64,000 nt of DNA. Origin: Ch67 sp041395845. GTDB taxonomy: Bacteria > Pseudomonadota > Gammaproteobacteria > Pseudomonadales > Ketobacteraceae. The position numbers and the translations under genes were made by a program. This document shows, in pieces, positions 1 to 8,733 of this stretch; position 1 is the stretch's first letter; each line of letters begins with the position of its first letter. The stretch is from contig JAWKZS010000005.1 in the NCBI GenBank assembly GCA_041395845.1, forward strand, positions 62,001 through 126,000, given 5' to 3'. The notes beneath the pieces were generated by a model, which was not told the DNA's origin, searched no databases, and was given only the letters and a program-made list of their open reading frames with translations.

Positions 1-1
1 C

Positions 2-1849
2 GCTAAACCCCTGCTGCCGGAGACCCTTGATGATACCCGTATCAGTGAACTGGCCGCATTCCTGCGCAGTCTGACGGACAACTGCCTCAGCGATGCACAG
101 TGCGTGAAGAAACTGATTCCCGACGTGGTGCAATCACCTCGCGATCCGTCTCTGCAACGGGTCAGCGACAATGCCGGTGAATCGCAACCACGACAGGCGG
201 AACGCCAGCAGGCACCCGAAGTAAACTGTCGCTTGGCAGCAGATCGCAACACCGCTGCTAACGCCACAAACGCAGGCTTTTCCCGCCACAGTCTGGATAT
301 CGGCCTCGACCATCAGCGCAGCATCGGCCTGATCCGCAAAGGCTGGCTGATCGACATCGTCAATTACGCCAGCGTGGCAGCGGTCGACCTGGATTACGAT
401 TGTCTGGATGAGTTGGTGTTCGATGCCGGCGAGCAGGGACTGGTGCTGTATCGGCAACAGGCGTCGGGCCAATTTGTTGCCGACCCGATTCCATACCGCA
501 AAGCCGACCACGCGGTGAACGCGCTGCCAGTGGATCTCGATGGTGACTACCGCTTTGATCTGTTTGTCGGCAGTTACGGTCAATCACCTGCTGCACTGGT
601 GTTTGATTTCCAGCAACGGGATGATGACGTGTCGCTGCTGTCTGCGCTAAGCGGGCCGGTGATCAACGCCAGTGCAGGCGACATCAATGGCGATGGTCAG
701 CTGGATATGGCGTTCGCCATGTGGCGCAGTTTCAGCTCATTCCGGCAACCGCATTTATGGTTCGGTGATGGCCAGGGCAACCTGTCCGCCAGCAACGGTT
801 TTATCCAGCTGCGCCAGAGTGACAGGCACGTGGGCGGCGATGAATACGTCAAACGCCAGAGCCGCACCGAGATCGGCGGATCGGATCTTACCTTCACACC
901 CAATCTGCTGGATATCGATCACAACGGCAGCCAGGATCTGTTGCTGGCGGCAGACTTTTTCCGCAGCCAGGTGCTGCGCAACGAGGCTGGCCGTCTGCAC
1001 GACATTACCGACAAGAGCGTGATCGACGATTCCAACGGCATGGGCGCCGCCATCGGGGATTTCGACGGCAATGGCCATCCGGACTGGTTTGTCACCAGCA
1101 TCGTTGATCGTACCCTTCCCGGCCTGTCCCGCGGCCACCGGCTGTATCTGAATCAGGGCGACGGCCGGTTCATCCAGCAGCCCATCATCAACAAGGACGT
1201 GGAATGGTCATGGGGTGCGTGCAGTGCGGATTTCAACAATGATGGCCATCTGGATATTGCCTATGTCAGCGGCTACGGCGAAGTGCTCAAAACGGCGCGC
1301 TATGAAACCGACGCGCAGAAACAAGCCAACGAAAAATTCTACGCTGACAATGCCCGTTATGCCGGTACGCACCCGACGCTGCTGATCAATGACGGTCAGG
1401 GCAATTTCACCGACCGTTCTGCCGAGTACGGCCTGACGATGCCACTGGATGCGCGCGGCATGGCCTGTTTCGATTACCAGCAGGACGGTGACATCGATAT
1501 GGTGATCGCACCAATGGAAGGTGCGCCGGTATTACTCCGCAACGATCAGGATCACGCAAATCACTGGATTGCGCTGCGCATCATCGGTCCGCCGGGTAAC
1601 ACCGAAGCCTTCGGTACCCAGGTGGCAGTCCATACCGCCAGCGGTGTTCAGTACCGCGAGGTCCGCTTCGAAAACAATTTCGTATCGCGCAATCCTGCCC
1701 AGCTGCATGTTGGTCTGGGCAAGAACGAGCGCATCGATAAGGTGGTGATCACGCTGCCGGCACCGGCATCACGCACGGTGGAATTGACCGGGCTGCCAAT
1801 CGACCGGCTGCATGTACTGACGTGGGACGCACTGGAATCCGCTCACTGA
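2..1849 (+). CDS. Di-haem peroxidase-like / FG-GAP / ASPIC-UnbV fusion protein (5' partial)
   Basis: The frame is open to the left window edge, so the N-terminus is missing; the GTG at 104 is probably not a real start. The first ~40 visible residues (ETLDDTRISELAAFLRSLTD, then a Cys pair) resemble the C-terminal tail of MauG/MbnH-type di-haem cytochrome c peroxidases. After a linker come about seven FG-GAP/VCBS-type repeats with Asp-rich Ca-binding loops (for example DINGDGQLD, DFDGNGHPD, DFNNDGHLD, DYQQDGDID), which would fold as a beta-propeller. The last ~80 residues (from NHWIALRI to GLGKNERIDKV) are an ASPIC/UnbV domain. The protein is probably exported or periplasmic; its substrate is unknown. 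It ends convergently and overlaps the following SDR gene by 7 bp. The repeat and ASPIC calls are firm; the peroxidase call rests on a short tail and needs the upstream sequence. Confidence 0.75.
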   Translation, partial: AKPLLPETLDDTRISELAAFLRSLTDNCLSDAQCVKKLIPDVVQSPRDPSLQRVSDNAGESQPRQAERQQAPEVNCRLAADRNTAANATNAGFSRHSLDIGLDHQRSIGLIRKGWLIDIVNYASVAAVDLDYDCLDELVFDAGEQGLVLYRQQASGQFVADPIPYRKADHAVNALPVDLDGDYRFDLFVGSYGQSPAALVFDFQQRDDDVSLLSALSGPVINASAGDINGDGQLDMAFAMWRSFSSFRQPHLWFGDGQGNLSASNGFIQLRQSDRHVGGDEYVKRQSRTEIGGSDLTFTPNLLDIDHNGSQDLLLAADFFRSQVLRNEAGRLHDITDKSVIDDSNGMGAAIGDFDGNGHPDWFVTSIVDRTLPGLSRGHRLYLNQGDGRFIQQPIINKDVEWSWGACSADFNNDGHLDIAYVSGYGEVLKTARYETDAQKQANEKFYADNARYAGTHPTLLINDGQGNFTDRSAEYGLTMPLDARGMACFDYQQDGDIDMVIAPMEGAPVLLRNDQDHANHWIALRIIGPPGNTEAFGTQVAVHTASGVQYREVRFENNFVSRNPAQLHVGLGKNERIDKVVITLPAPASRTVELTGLPIDRLHVLTWDALESAH

Positions 1850-2679
1850 ATCCAGCGTTCGCTTTCCTGCCACAGGCGCTCGGCCAACGCTGCATCCTCG
1901 GCCAGCGCCGTCGGTCGCGTCACGCGGCAATCGTCATAATACAGACCCGTGTCGTTGGCGACTGCCGGACTGGTGGCGCAATGCAGCGTGGTGGCGGCGC
2001 CCTCTTCGCTGCTGAGCATGAACAGTTTCATCAGCCGGTCCAGCGGCCAGGGCACCGAGCGCCAGACATCAGTAGCCACCACGCCGGGATGCAGGGAATA
2101 CACAGTGACGCCAGTGCCTTGCAGGCGCTTGGCCAGTGCCTTGGCGAACAGGATGTTGGCCAGTTTGGCACGGCCATATTCCGGCAGACCGGTGCGCGAA
2201 CGGGTGGAATCCCGCACCGTATCGAAATCAAAATGTTTGACCTGCCGATGCGCCTTGCTCGCCACTATCACGATACGTGCCGGCGCCGATGCGGTGATGC
2301 GTTCCAGCAGCAGTTGCGTCAGCAGGAAATGGCCAACATGACAGGTACCGAAAGCGAGTTCAAAGCCGGACGCCGTCATACCCCGGGCCCCCGCCAGTCC
2401 GGCATTGCAGATCAGCAGATGTAACGGCAGATCGCGGCACAGAAAAGTGTCTGCACACTGCCGCACCGATGCCAGATCCCCCAGGTCCAGGGCAATGAAT
2501 TCCGCTTTGGCCTTACCGCCGCTGAGCTGGGCGATTTCATCCAGTACCGGTTGCGTGCGCTCCCGCGAACGGCAGGCCAGAAACACATGGGCACCCTGCA
2601 GGGCTAGCTCTCGCGCCGTAATGCGCCCAATACCCGTATTGGCACCGGTTACCAGTGCCACCTTGCCTTGCAGATTCAT
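1843..2679 (-). CDS. Short-chain dehydrogenase/reductase (retinol dehydrogenase-like)
   Basis: A 278-residue classical-length SDR. It has the N-terminal nucleotide-binding motif TGANTGIG (residues 11-18), the NAG motif (ICNAG) and the catalytic YxxxK as YGRAKLAN. A short DLG near residues 66-68 fits NADP-dependent members. It most resembles retinol dehydrogenase/WWOX-like SDRs, which reduce or oxidise hydrophobic carbonyls and alcohols; the substrate cannot be told from sequence. The ATG at 2679 lies directly before the Rossmann strand, as is normal. It is transcribed towards the preceding gene and overlaps its end by 7 bp. Confidence 0.85.
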   Translation of the reverse strand: MNLQGKVALVTGANTGIGRITARELALQGAHVFLACRSRERTQPVLDEIAQLSGGKAKAEFIALDLGDLASVRQCADTFLCRDLPLHLLICNAGLAGARGMTASGFELAFGTCHVGHFLLTQLLLERITASAPARIVIVASKAHRQVKHFDFDTVRDSTRSRTGLPEYGRAKLANILFAKALAKRLQGTGVTVYSLHPGVVATDVWRSVPWPLDRLMKLFMLSSEEGAATTLHCATSPAVANDTGLYYDDCRVTRPTALAEDAALAERLWQESERWIQ

Positions 2680-3021
2680 GGCTTATCCCCCCAGGTTAGA
2701 TTTCAGGTTTCCCACTCTCGCGCAGGCTTTGAATGGTATCGACGGCTGAAGCCGGATAATAGCAGCACGGCATGGCCAGCTGAACCGGTGATCTGGCAGA
2801 ATACTGTGATAGGATTTGACCGGATAGGGGCCTGTTCCTTAACCTCTGAAAGCACATTCTGCAATAGAATGGCCGGACGATGGTTGGTGGCCTTCACCAA
2901 GTGGGGAATGAATAGTCATCCTGCCAAACGACGATTGAAATACGTTGCCCTGATGCCGGCACGTTATCGCGTTGCAGCGTGAATAGTTTTGCGTTGATTC
3001 AAAATCGAAAAAGGGTTCTGC
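2680..3021. other. Intergenic region between divergent genes
   Basis: This 342-bp stretch lies between the start of the SDR (minus strand) and the start of the DUF3857 gene (plus strand), so it should hold both promoters. An open frame crosses it, but its translation resembles nothing and it has no good ribosome site. A purine-rich AAAAAGGG at 3008-3015 serves as the Shine-Dalgarno site for the GTG at 3022. I could not identify a convincing -35/-10 pair or terminator. Confidence 0.5.
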
Positions 3022-5064
3022 GTGTCGACATATAAGCGTTGGTGCATCCAGTTATGCGCCGTACTGGGGTTTTTGCCCATGGTGGGCCTGGCTCAGATGG
3101 AGCCAACGGAAAAAGGCTACCTGGTGGATCGCGCACCTGCCTGGGTAACGGAGCAAAGCTATGATGCCAATAAAACCTCATCAGCCAGTCGAGGCACCCA
3201 ATACCTGCTGGTGGACCAGCAGCAGCACGTACTGCAGGATCAGAAGCTGGTACCACCACAATACCACTACCACTTTGTCATCAGAATACTGAACAGCGCC
3301 GGCCTGTCACAAAGTTCACAGCTCCATATCACCTTCAATCCAGCCTATCAGACACTGCATCTGCACAGCCTGAAAATAATCCGGAACGGAGAGACGCGCG
3401 ATGTGGCAGATCAGGTCTATGTGCGGATGGTACAACAGGAGCAGCAGCTCGCTTCGGATATTCATGACGGCCTGCTCACGGCGGTATTGATCCCCGAGGA
3501 CATACGGGTCGGTGACATCATCGATTACAGCTACACCATAGAAGGCCGCAATCCTATTTTTGGCACGCATCACTTCGGCAACTATTCCCTCAACTGGGCC
3601 GTTCCCGTGGACAAGATGGCAATGAGGGTGGTAACGGATTCATCCCGCTTTTCTTTTCGTTCCGTCGGGATTGAGCTCAAGCCCACTATGGCACGCTTTG
3701 GCGGATTGAACGAATACAAGCTGGTGCGCATGGACGTTCCTGCAGTCATCGATGACGGTGAAACGTCGCTGGAATACACCCGGTACGCCTGGATGGATTT
3801 CAGTGAATACCCCAGCTGGCAAGCGGTCAATCGGTGGGCGGCGCATCTGTATGATGGTGTGAGCACGGCCAACGATGACGTAAAAGCGCTGGCCCGGAAG
3901 CTGCGCCAGCAAGCCACCAGCGAGCAGGATTACATTACCCGTGCATTGTTTTTCGTCCAGAGTGAAATTCGCTATGTGGGCCTCGAACTGGGAGTCAACT
4001 CCCATCGTCCACGCGCTCCAGGGGAGGTACTGCAGAAGCGCTACGGTGACTGCAAGGATAAATCACTGCTGCTGACAACCCTGTTGCAGTTGCAGGGTAT
4101 TGATGCGTGGCCTGCGCTGGTCTCTTCAGTGGCCCGCTACAGTGTGATGCGCAATCTGCCCAGCCCCGGGGTATTCGACCATGTAGTGACGCTGGTGGAG
4201 TTCAACGGAAAGCGTTACTGGCTCGATGGCACCCGACTGTATCAGGCAGGTCGCCTGGATAATCTGGGCATCGCTGATTTTGGATATGCATTGGTGGTGG
4301 GACACCGCAACCAGGAACTGCAACGCATGTATGAGACGCTTCCCATTGCCTCGCTAGTCGAGGTGGAGGAGGATATCCTTGCAGACGCATTCAATCAGCC
4401 CGTGACGCTGAAAATCAAGTCCGTTTATCACGGCAATGCAGCCGAGATGCGTCGCTACCAGTTTCAGACCGTGCCGCTGGACAATATCAAACGCAACTAT
4501 CTGGAATATTTCAGCCGTTACTACAAAAACATGAGCGCGGAATCAGCACTGACCTACGAGGACGACACTGAACGCAACCGGTTTGTTGTCTACGAAACCT
4601 ATCGCATCGATGACTACTGGAAGCGCGGCAATGCGTTGGTTCAGAACAAGATTTTCAATCTTTCCTATATCGAGGCGTTGAAGGCTCCCACAGTAAGACA
4701 GCGTCAGAGCCCCTACTACCTTGGCTTGCCACGCCGGGTCAATTCTGTGTTAAGGCTGCACTACCCTGAAAGCGTGACAATCAATCTGGATGAAACGCCG
4801 GTCAGCATTGAAAATCCCGCTTTCAAATACACCTACCAGGATCGATACGCTGACGGGGTGTACACCCACCGCTCATCGCTCAACGTTTTGCAAAAAGATG
4901 TTGCCGTGAACGATATGGATAGCTTTTTGCGCGCGCTCGATCAGATCCACAATGATTGGGAGTACACGCTGACGGTCGGAGTTGCAGCATCGGTGCCAGG
5001 CCGGCAGGAACTGCAGACACTGAAAGCACGACTTAAAAAGCTGGCAGGAAAAAATCATGACTAA
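3022..5064 (+). CDS. Exported DUF3857 / transglutaminase-like protein
   Basis: A 680-residue protein with an N-terminal signal peptide (hydrophobic residues ~8-24), so the bulk is periplasmic. Residues ~60-230 match the DUF3857 domain and ~285-410 a transglutaminase-like fold. The Cys-His-Asp triad is visible: Cys344 in YGDCKDKS, His387 in FDHVV and Asp402 in YWLDGT. These proteins are thought to act as peptidases or crosslinkers; no substrate is known for this one. The start is GTG, supported by AAAGGG 6-7 bases upstream. The last 8 bases overlap the next lipoprotein gene (ATGACTAA), so the two are translationally coupled and probably work together at the envelope. Confidence 0.85.
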   Translation: MSTYKRWCIQLCAVLGFLPMVGLAQMEPTEKGYLVDRAPAWVTEQSYDANKTSSASRGTQYLLVDQQQHVLQDQKLVPPQYHYHFVIRILNSAGLSQSSQLHITFNPAYQTLHLHSLKIIRNGETRDVADQVYVRMVQQEQQLASDIHDGLLTAVLIPEDIRVGDIIDYSYTIEGRNPIFGTHHFGNYSLNWAVPVDKMAMRVVTDSSRFSFRSVGIELKPTMARFGGLNEYKLVRMDVPAVIDDGETSLEYTRYAWMDFSEYPSWQAVNRWAAHLYDGVSTANDDVKALARKLRQQATSEQDYITRALFFVQSEIRYVGLELGVNSHRPRAPGEVLQKRYGDCKDKSLLLTTLLQLQGIDAWPALVSSVARYSVMRNLPSPGVFDHVVTLVEFNGKRYWLDGTRLYQAGRLDNLGIADFGYALVVGHRNQELQRMYETLPIASLVEVEEDILADAFNQPVTLKIKSVYHGNAAEMRRYQFQTVPLDNIKRNYLEYFSRYYKNMSAESALTYEDDTERNRFVVYETYRIDDYWKRGNALVQNKIFNLSYIEALKAPTVRQRQSPYYLGLPRRVNSVLRLHYPESVTINLDETPVSIENPAFKYTYQDRYADGVYTHRSSLNVLQKDVAVNDMDSFLRALDQIHNDWEYTLTVGVAASVPGRQELQTLKARLKKLAGKNHD

Positions 5065-6283
5065 CGACCTTTCACCGTTCGGCCGCCGTTGGTCAGGCCT
5101 CCTGATCCTGAGCATTGCGATGTTGCTGTCTGCCTGCGCTACACAACCAGACTCCACGCCACCGCTGTCGGCTGTGACCGCAATGGCACAACCCCCCTCT
5201 CAGCGTGAAGACGATGCAGGCGCAAACACCTGCAGAGAGATAGCTCGTGATCTCTCCCATCATGATTCCGCCGCACTGAATGGCAAACTCGATCTGCGAT
5301 TGATCCTTCAGCAAGTGTTCAGTGCGCTCGATAGCCAGTTGCTTGACGCCACTCAGCGCCAAAAGCTGGTGGCGCAACTGGAAGAACAGATCAAATCCAA
5401 GCTGGTGGAAAATTATGGCGAGGACAACTGGGACATGCTCCGGGGGTACGCCGACGGCGACCGTTACCTGTGTCTGTTACGAACGGATATGTCAAATCAG
5501 GGAGTCAGCTATGTGGAATTCGACTTGCGAATGGTCGACGGTCGCATGCAGATCGTGGACTGGATTGATCTGGTGCAGGAACAGCGCGTATCTGAAATGT
5601 TCAGAGAGCTGTTTGGCGATATAGCCACCATGCTCGAAAGCAGTACCAAACCCGCTACCCATTATTGGGAACTGTTCACACCACAAGAACGGCTGGATTT
5701 TTTCGAATTTCTCAAAGCCGTGCGTGATCAGGATTCCAGCCGCATCTTTACTGCATATGATCGCCTATCCTGGCGATTCAAGCAGAAACCGCTGTACGCA
5801 CTACTGGTGGTAAAGGCGGCGTCCGCGCACGGCGACGGTCTTTACCAGAAAGCATTAAAGAACTTTGAACAGCGGTTCGGTGGTGAAGACCACTATGGCA
5901 TCTTGTTGATTGATCTCTATGTCGAGGAGCGTCGTTACGAACAGGCAATACTTGGGCTGAAGCGATTCAGGGACAAGGTAGGCGCCGACCCGGTAATAGA
6001 CATCCTGCTCGCCATCATTGAACGGGAACAGGGCCATAGCGCGTCGTTTTACGAACACTGTCTCCAGGCAATCAACGTGAACCCGAACTACGTTCAAACC
6101 TACTGGCTATTGCTGGACCAGCTGGTGGCGGATAGACACTACGACGACGCTGTCCTCGTATTGAACGTACTTACATCAATGTTCAATTTCGCCTTGAGCG
6201 AGCATCATTTCGAAGCCGATGAAAAGTATCAGGCCTTTCGCAAGTCTGAAGCGTTCCGTGCCTGGGCCCTAGACAGGGCGTGA
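5057..6283 (+). CDS. Predicted lipoprotein with helical TPR-like C-terminus
   Basis: A 408-residue protein with a type II signal peptide ending in the lipobox LSAC (Cys27), so it should be lipid-anchored. Residues ~200-408 are helical and rich in Tyr/Leu/Ala pairs reminiscent of TPR repeats (for example a repeat around QAINVNPNYVQTYWLLLDQL), although canonical TPRs are not clear. I do not recognise a named family. It overlaps the DUF3857/transglutaminase gene by 8 bp, which suggests a two-protein envelope complex. The function remains unknown. Confidence 0.7.
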   Translation: MTNDLSPFGRRWSGLLILSIAMLLSACATQPDSTPPLSAVTAMAQPPSQREDDAGANTCREIARDLSHHDSAALNGKLDLRLILQQVFSALDSQLLDATQRQKLVAQLEEQIKSKLVENYGEDNWDMLRGYADGDRYLCLLRTDMSNQGVSYVEFDLRMVDGRMQIVDWIDLVQEQRVSEMFRELFGDIATMLESSTKPATHYWELFTPQERLDFFEFLKAVRDQDSSRIFTAYDRLSWRFKQKPLYALLVVKAASAHGDGLYQKALKNFEQRFGGEDHYGILLIDLYVEERRYEQAILGLKRFRDKVGADPVIDILLAIIEREQGHSASFYEHCLQAINVNPNYVQTYWLLLDQLVADRHYDDAVLVLNVLTSMFNFALSEHHFEADEKYQAFRKSEAFRAWALDRA

Positions 6284-6597
6284 CCCGATGCCCGAATCAG
6301 CCACTGGCAAAAGCAGACTTGCAAGCACCCAACACACGGCACTGCCTGGATGGCGGTCAGCGCGTTCGGGAAGGCTATTTAGTCCGACTGGAAACGCCTT
6401 TTCCCTCGGTTCACACCCGGTTTTCATCTGATTGGGGATACGCGACCTTTTACGCATCCCCCCTGTCGCCCATCCACATTGACGGACTAGAGCAATTACT
6501 CTAAAAATGCGAGAACGCCTGTTTACCGGCGCCAATGACAAACAAGGGCTTTACTTAAAAAGCCTGTATGGACCCGCCACCGACAGAGGATTCCGCC

Positions 6598-8040
6598 ATG
6601 GTCGCCAAGGTTGCCAACATCGCCGATCACAACCCCCAGATCAAAGCCATGGAGCAGATATTCGCCCAGCAGAAGCGGGCCTACGCTGCCCACCCCATGC
6701 CCACCGCCGATGAGCGCATCAACCTGATCAAGCGGCTGAAGCCTGCACTGCTGCAGCATCAGGACGCCCTGGTGGCGGCGGTGAACCGGGATTTCGGCAG
6801 CCGCTGCACCTCCGAAACCCTGTTTGCGGAATTGATCTCACTGGTCGAAGCGATCAAGTACTACAGCAAGCACATCAGCAAGTGGATGCGGCCGGAACGG
6901 CGCCATGTGCCCTTCAGCCTGCGCCCGGCCCAGGCCAAGGTGATCTACCAGCCGCTGGGCGTGGTCGGCATCATCGTGCCCTGGAATTATCCCTACTATC
7001 TGGCGCTAGGCCCCGCACTGGCTGCCCTGGCGGCAGGCAACCGGGTCATGATCAAGATGTCGGAATACACGCCCCACGCCGCCGAAGCGATGAAAAAAAT
7101 GCTGGCGGACATCTACACCGAAGACCAGGTGGCGGTGATCACCGGCGAAGCGGATGTGGGGGTTGCATTCACCAAACTGCCCTTTGATCACATTCTCTTT
7201 ACCGGTTCGACGTCGGTTGGGCGCCACGTGATGGCCGCCGCCGCGCAGAACCTCACCCCGGTCACCCTGGAACTGGGCGGCAAGTCCCCCTGTATCGTGC
7301 ATGAATCCTTCCCGCTGGAAGAAGCCGCCGAGCGGATTGCCTGGGGTAAGTGCCTCAACGCCGGCCAGACCTGCGTGGCACCGGATTATGTATTCGTACC
7401 GCGCCACCAGCAGGACGCCTTTGTCGCCCAGTTCAAGCGGGTGGTATCGACCTGGTACCCGACCCTGCGCAATAACCCGGATTTCACCGCCGTCATCAAC
7501 GAGCGCCAGCTGCGCCGCCTCAAGGGCTATCTGGAAGACGCGAACGCCAAGGGCGCCCGCATCGAAGCGATCAATCCGGCCAACGAGGATTTCGACGGCT
7601 CCGGCAAGCTGCCGGTCACCCTGGTCTTCGACACCACCGACGACATGCTGATCGAGCAGGACGAAATCTTCGGCCCCCTGTTCATCATCAAGCCCTACGA
7701 CACCCTGGATCAGGCCCTGCACTACATCAACAGTCACCCCCGCCCCCTGGCGCTGTATTACTTTGACTTCGACCACGACCGTGCCGACTACGTGATCACC
7801 CACACCCATTCCGGCGGTGTGGGCCTCAATGACACCGTGTCACAGGTCGTGGTGGACGATATGCCATTCGGTGGCATCGGGCCGTCGGGGATGGGGCATT
7901 ACCACGGCAAGGAAGGCTTCCTCACCTTCAGCAAGGCCAAGGGCACCTTCCGCAAGGGCAAGGTCAACGCCGCCAAGCTGATCTTCCCGCCCTGGAACCG
8001 CCGCATTCATCAGATCCTGTTCAAATCCTTGTTGAAGTAG
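6598..8040 (+). CDS. laoC: Aldehyde dehydrogenase, coniferyl-aldehyde-dehydrogenase type (LaoC-like)
   Basis: NAD(P)-dependent aldehyde dehydrogenase that oxidises aldehydes to acids. The catalytic Cys259 is in NAGQTCVAPDYV and the general base Glu225 in TLELGGKSP (numbered from 6598). The C-terminal PFGGIGPSGMGHYHG is typical of the coniferyl/fatty aldehyde group. An in-frame ATG lies at 6568, but AGAGGA at 6585-6590 sits 7 bases before the ATG at 6598, giving a usual 480-residue protein. It is followed by a Tat-signal protein and a GMC alcohol dehydrogenase. The same three-gene order is known from the Pseudomonas LaoABCR system for oxidising long-chain alcohols, so it probably handles the second step. 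The gene symbol rests on this order and family, not on a search. Confidence 0.85.
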   Translation: MVAKVANIADHNPQIKAMEQIFAQQKRAYAAHPMPTADERINLIKRLKPALLQHQDALVAAVNRDFGSRCTSETLFAELISLVEAIKYYSKHISKWMRPERRHVPFSLRPAQAKVIYQPLGVVGIIVPWNYPYYLALGPALAALAAGNRVMIKMSEYTPHAAEAMKKMLADIYTEDQVAVITGEADVGVAFTKLPFDHILFTGSTSVGRHVMAAAAQNLTPVTLELGGKSPCIVHESFPLEEAAERIAWGKCLNAGQTCVAPDYVFVPRHQQDAFVAQFKRVVSTWYPTLRNNPDFTAVINERQLRRLKGYLEDANAKGARIEAINPANEDFDGSGKLPVTLVFDTTDDMLIEQDEIFGPLFIIKPYDTLDQALHYINSHPRPLALYYFDFDHDRADYVITHTHSGGVGLNDTVSQVVVDDMPFGGIGPSGMGHYHGKEGFLTFSKAKGTFRKGKVNAAKLIFPPWNRRIHQILFKSLLK

Positions 8041-8073
8041 GCGAGCCTTTCCGATATTAATTCGAACGATTTA

Positions 8074-8108
8074 GCCGCCGGCGGGACCACCCTTGCAATG
8101 CCGGCGGC
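8074..8108. repeat. Inverted repeat between laoC and laoB
   Basis: Nine-base arms (GCCGCCGGC at 8074-8082 and its complement at 8100-8108) could form a GC-only stem with a 17-base loop. No T-run follows, so it is not a standard terminator; it may be an mRNA processing or stability stem within the operon. Confidence 0.45.
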
Positions 8109-8152
8109 CCACTGCAACTGCACCACCCATAATCATAACGACAGGACACACC

Positions 8153-8721
8153 ATGCACCCGACCGACCTGCCCGGCGTTGACCGCCGCGGCTTTCTGAAG
8201 ATCGGCCTGGTGGGAACAGGACTGCTGATGGGCGCCGGCATGCTGGGCGCACTGCAGGGCTGCACCACCCACCAGCTGGCCACCCAACCGGAACGCTCCC
8301 TGAAAGTCCTGCGCGACAAGGACGCCATCATCCTCGGTGCCGTGGCGCCGGTGGTCCTCAAAGGCGCGCTGCCAGCCGATCCCGCCGCCCGCCAGCAGGC
8401 CGTTGACAGTCTGCTGATCCAGGTGGACGAGTTCCTGTCCCACAGTTCGGAATTCGCCCACGGCGAGTTCGCCAACTGCTGTTCGACCTGCTTTATCTGG
8501 CCCCCACCCGGGTGCTGATGACCGGCCTGTGGAGCCGCTGGGAAAACGCCAGCGAAGGGGACATCGAAGCCTTTCTGACCGGCTGGCGTGACAGCCGCTT
8601 CAACCTGTTCCGCGTCGGCTACGCCCAGCTGACCCAGCTCACCAGCCTGGTCTATTACAGCGACCCGGCCAGCTGGACTGCCGGCGTCTACCCCGGCCCA
8701 CCGCAACACGTTCCCAGCTGA
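8153..8721 (+). pseudogene. laoB: Tat-signal small subunit of the alcohol dehydrogenase (LaoB-like), single frameshift
   Basis: Two reading frames together form one ~189-residue protein. The first part starts at ATG 8153 (AGGA 7 bases upstream) and has a twin-arginine signal, DRRGFLKIG (Arg11-Arg12), a hydrophobic stretch and a possible Cys acceptor in LQGC. It would stop at 8518. The second part continues in another frame (QLLFDLLYLAPTRVLMTGLW) to 8721. Adding one C near 8471-8474 (GTTCGCCAACTG) restores a single frame across FAHGEFA/QLLFDLL. The gene sits between laoC and laoA, with 12 bases to laoA. The protein is probably an exported partner of the GMC enzyme. The break could be a sequencing error or a true mutation. 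Confidence 0.75.
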
Positions 8722-8733
8722 GGCCGGATACCC

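Noticed and set aside
2668..2982. A 104-codon plus-strand frame upstream of the DUF3857 gene
   Set aside because: It begins inside the SDR gene on the opposite strand, lacks a ribosome site and has no recognisable features.
6284..6597. Frames on both strands in the gap before laoC (for example 6280-6504 plus, 6269-6541 minus)
   Set aside because: Short, overlapping each other, without ribosome sites or domain features; the 314-base gap shows nothing else I can name.
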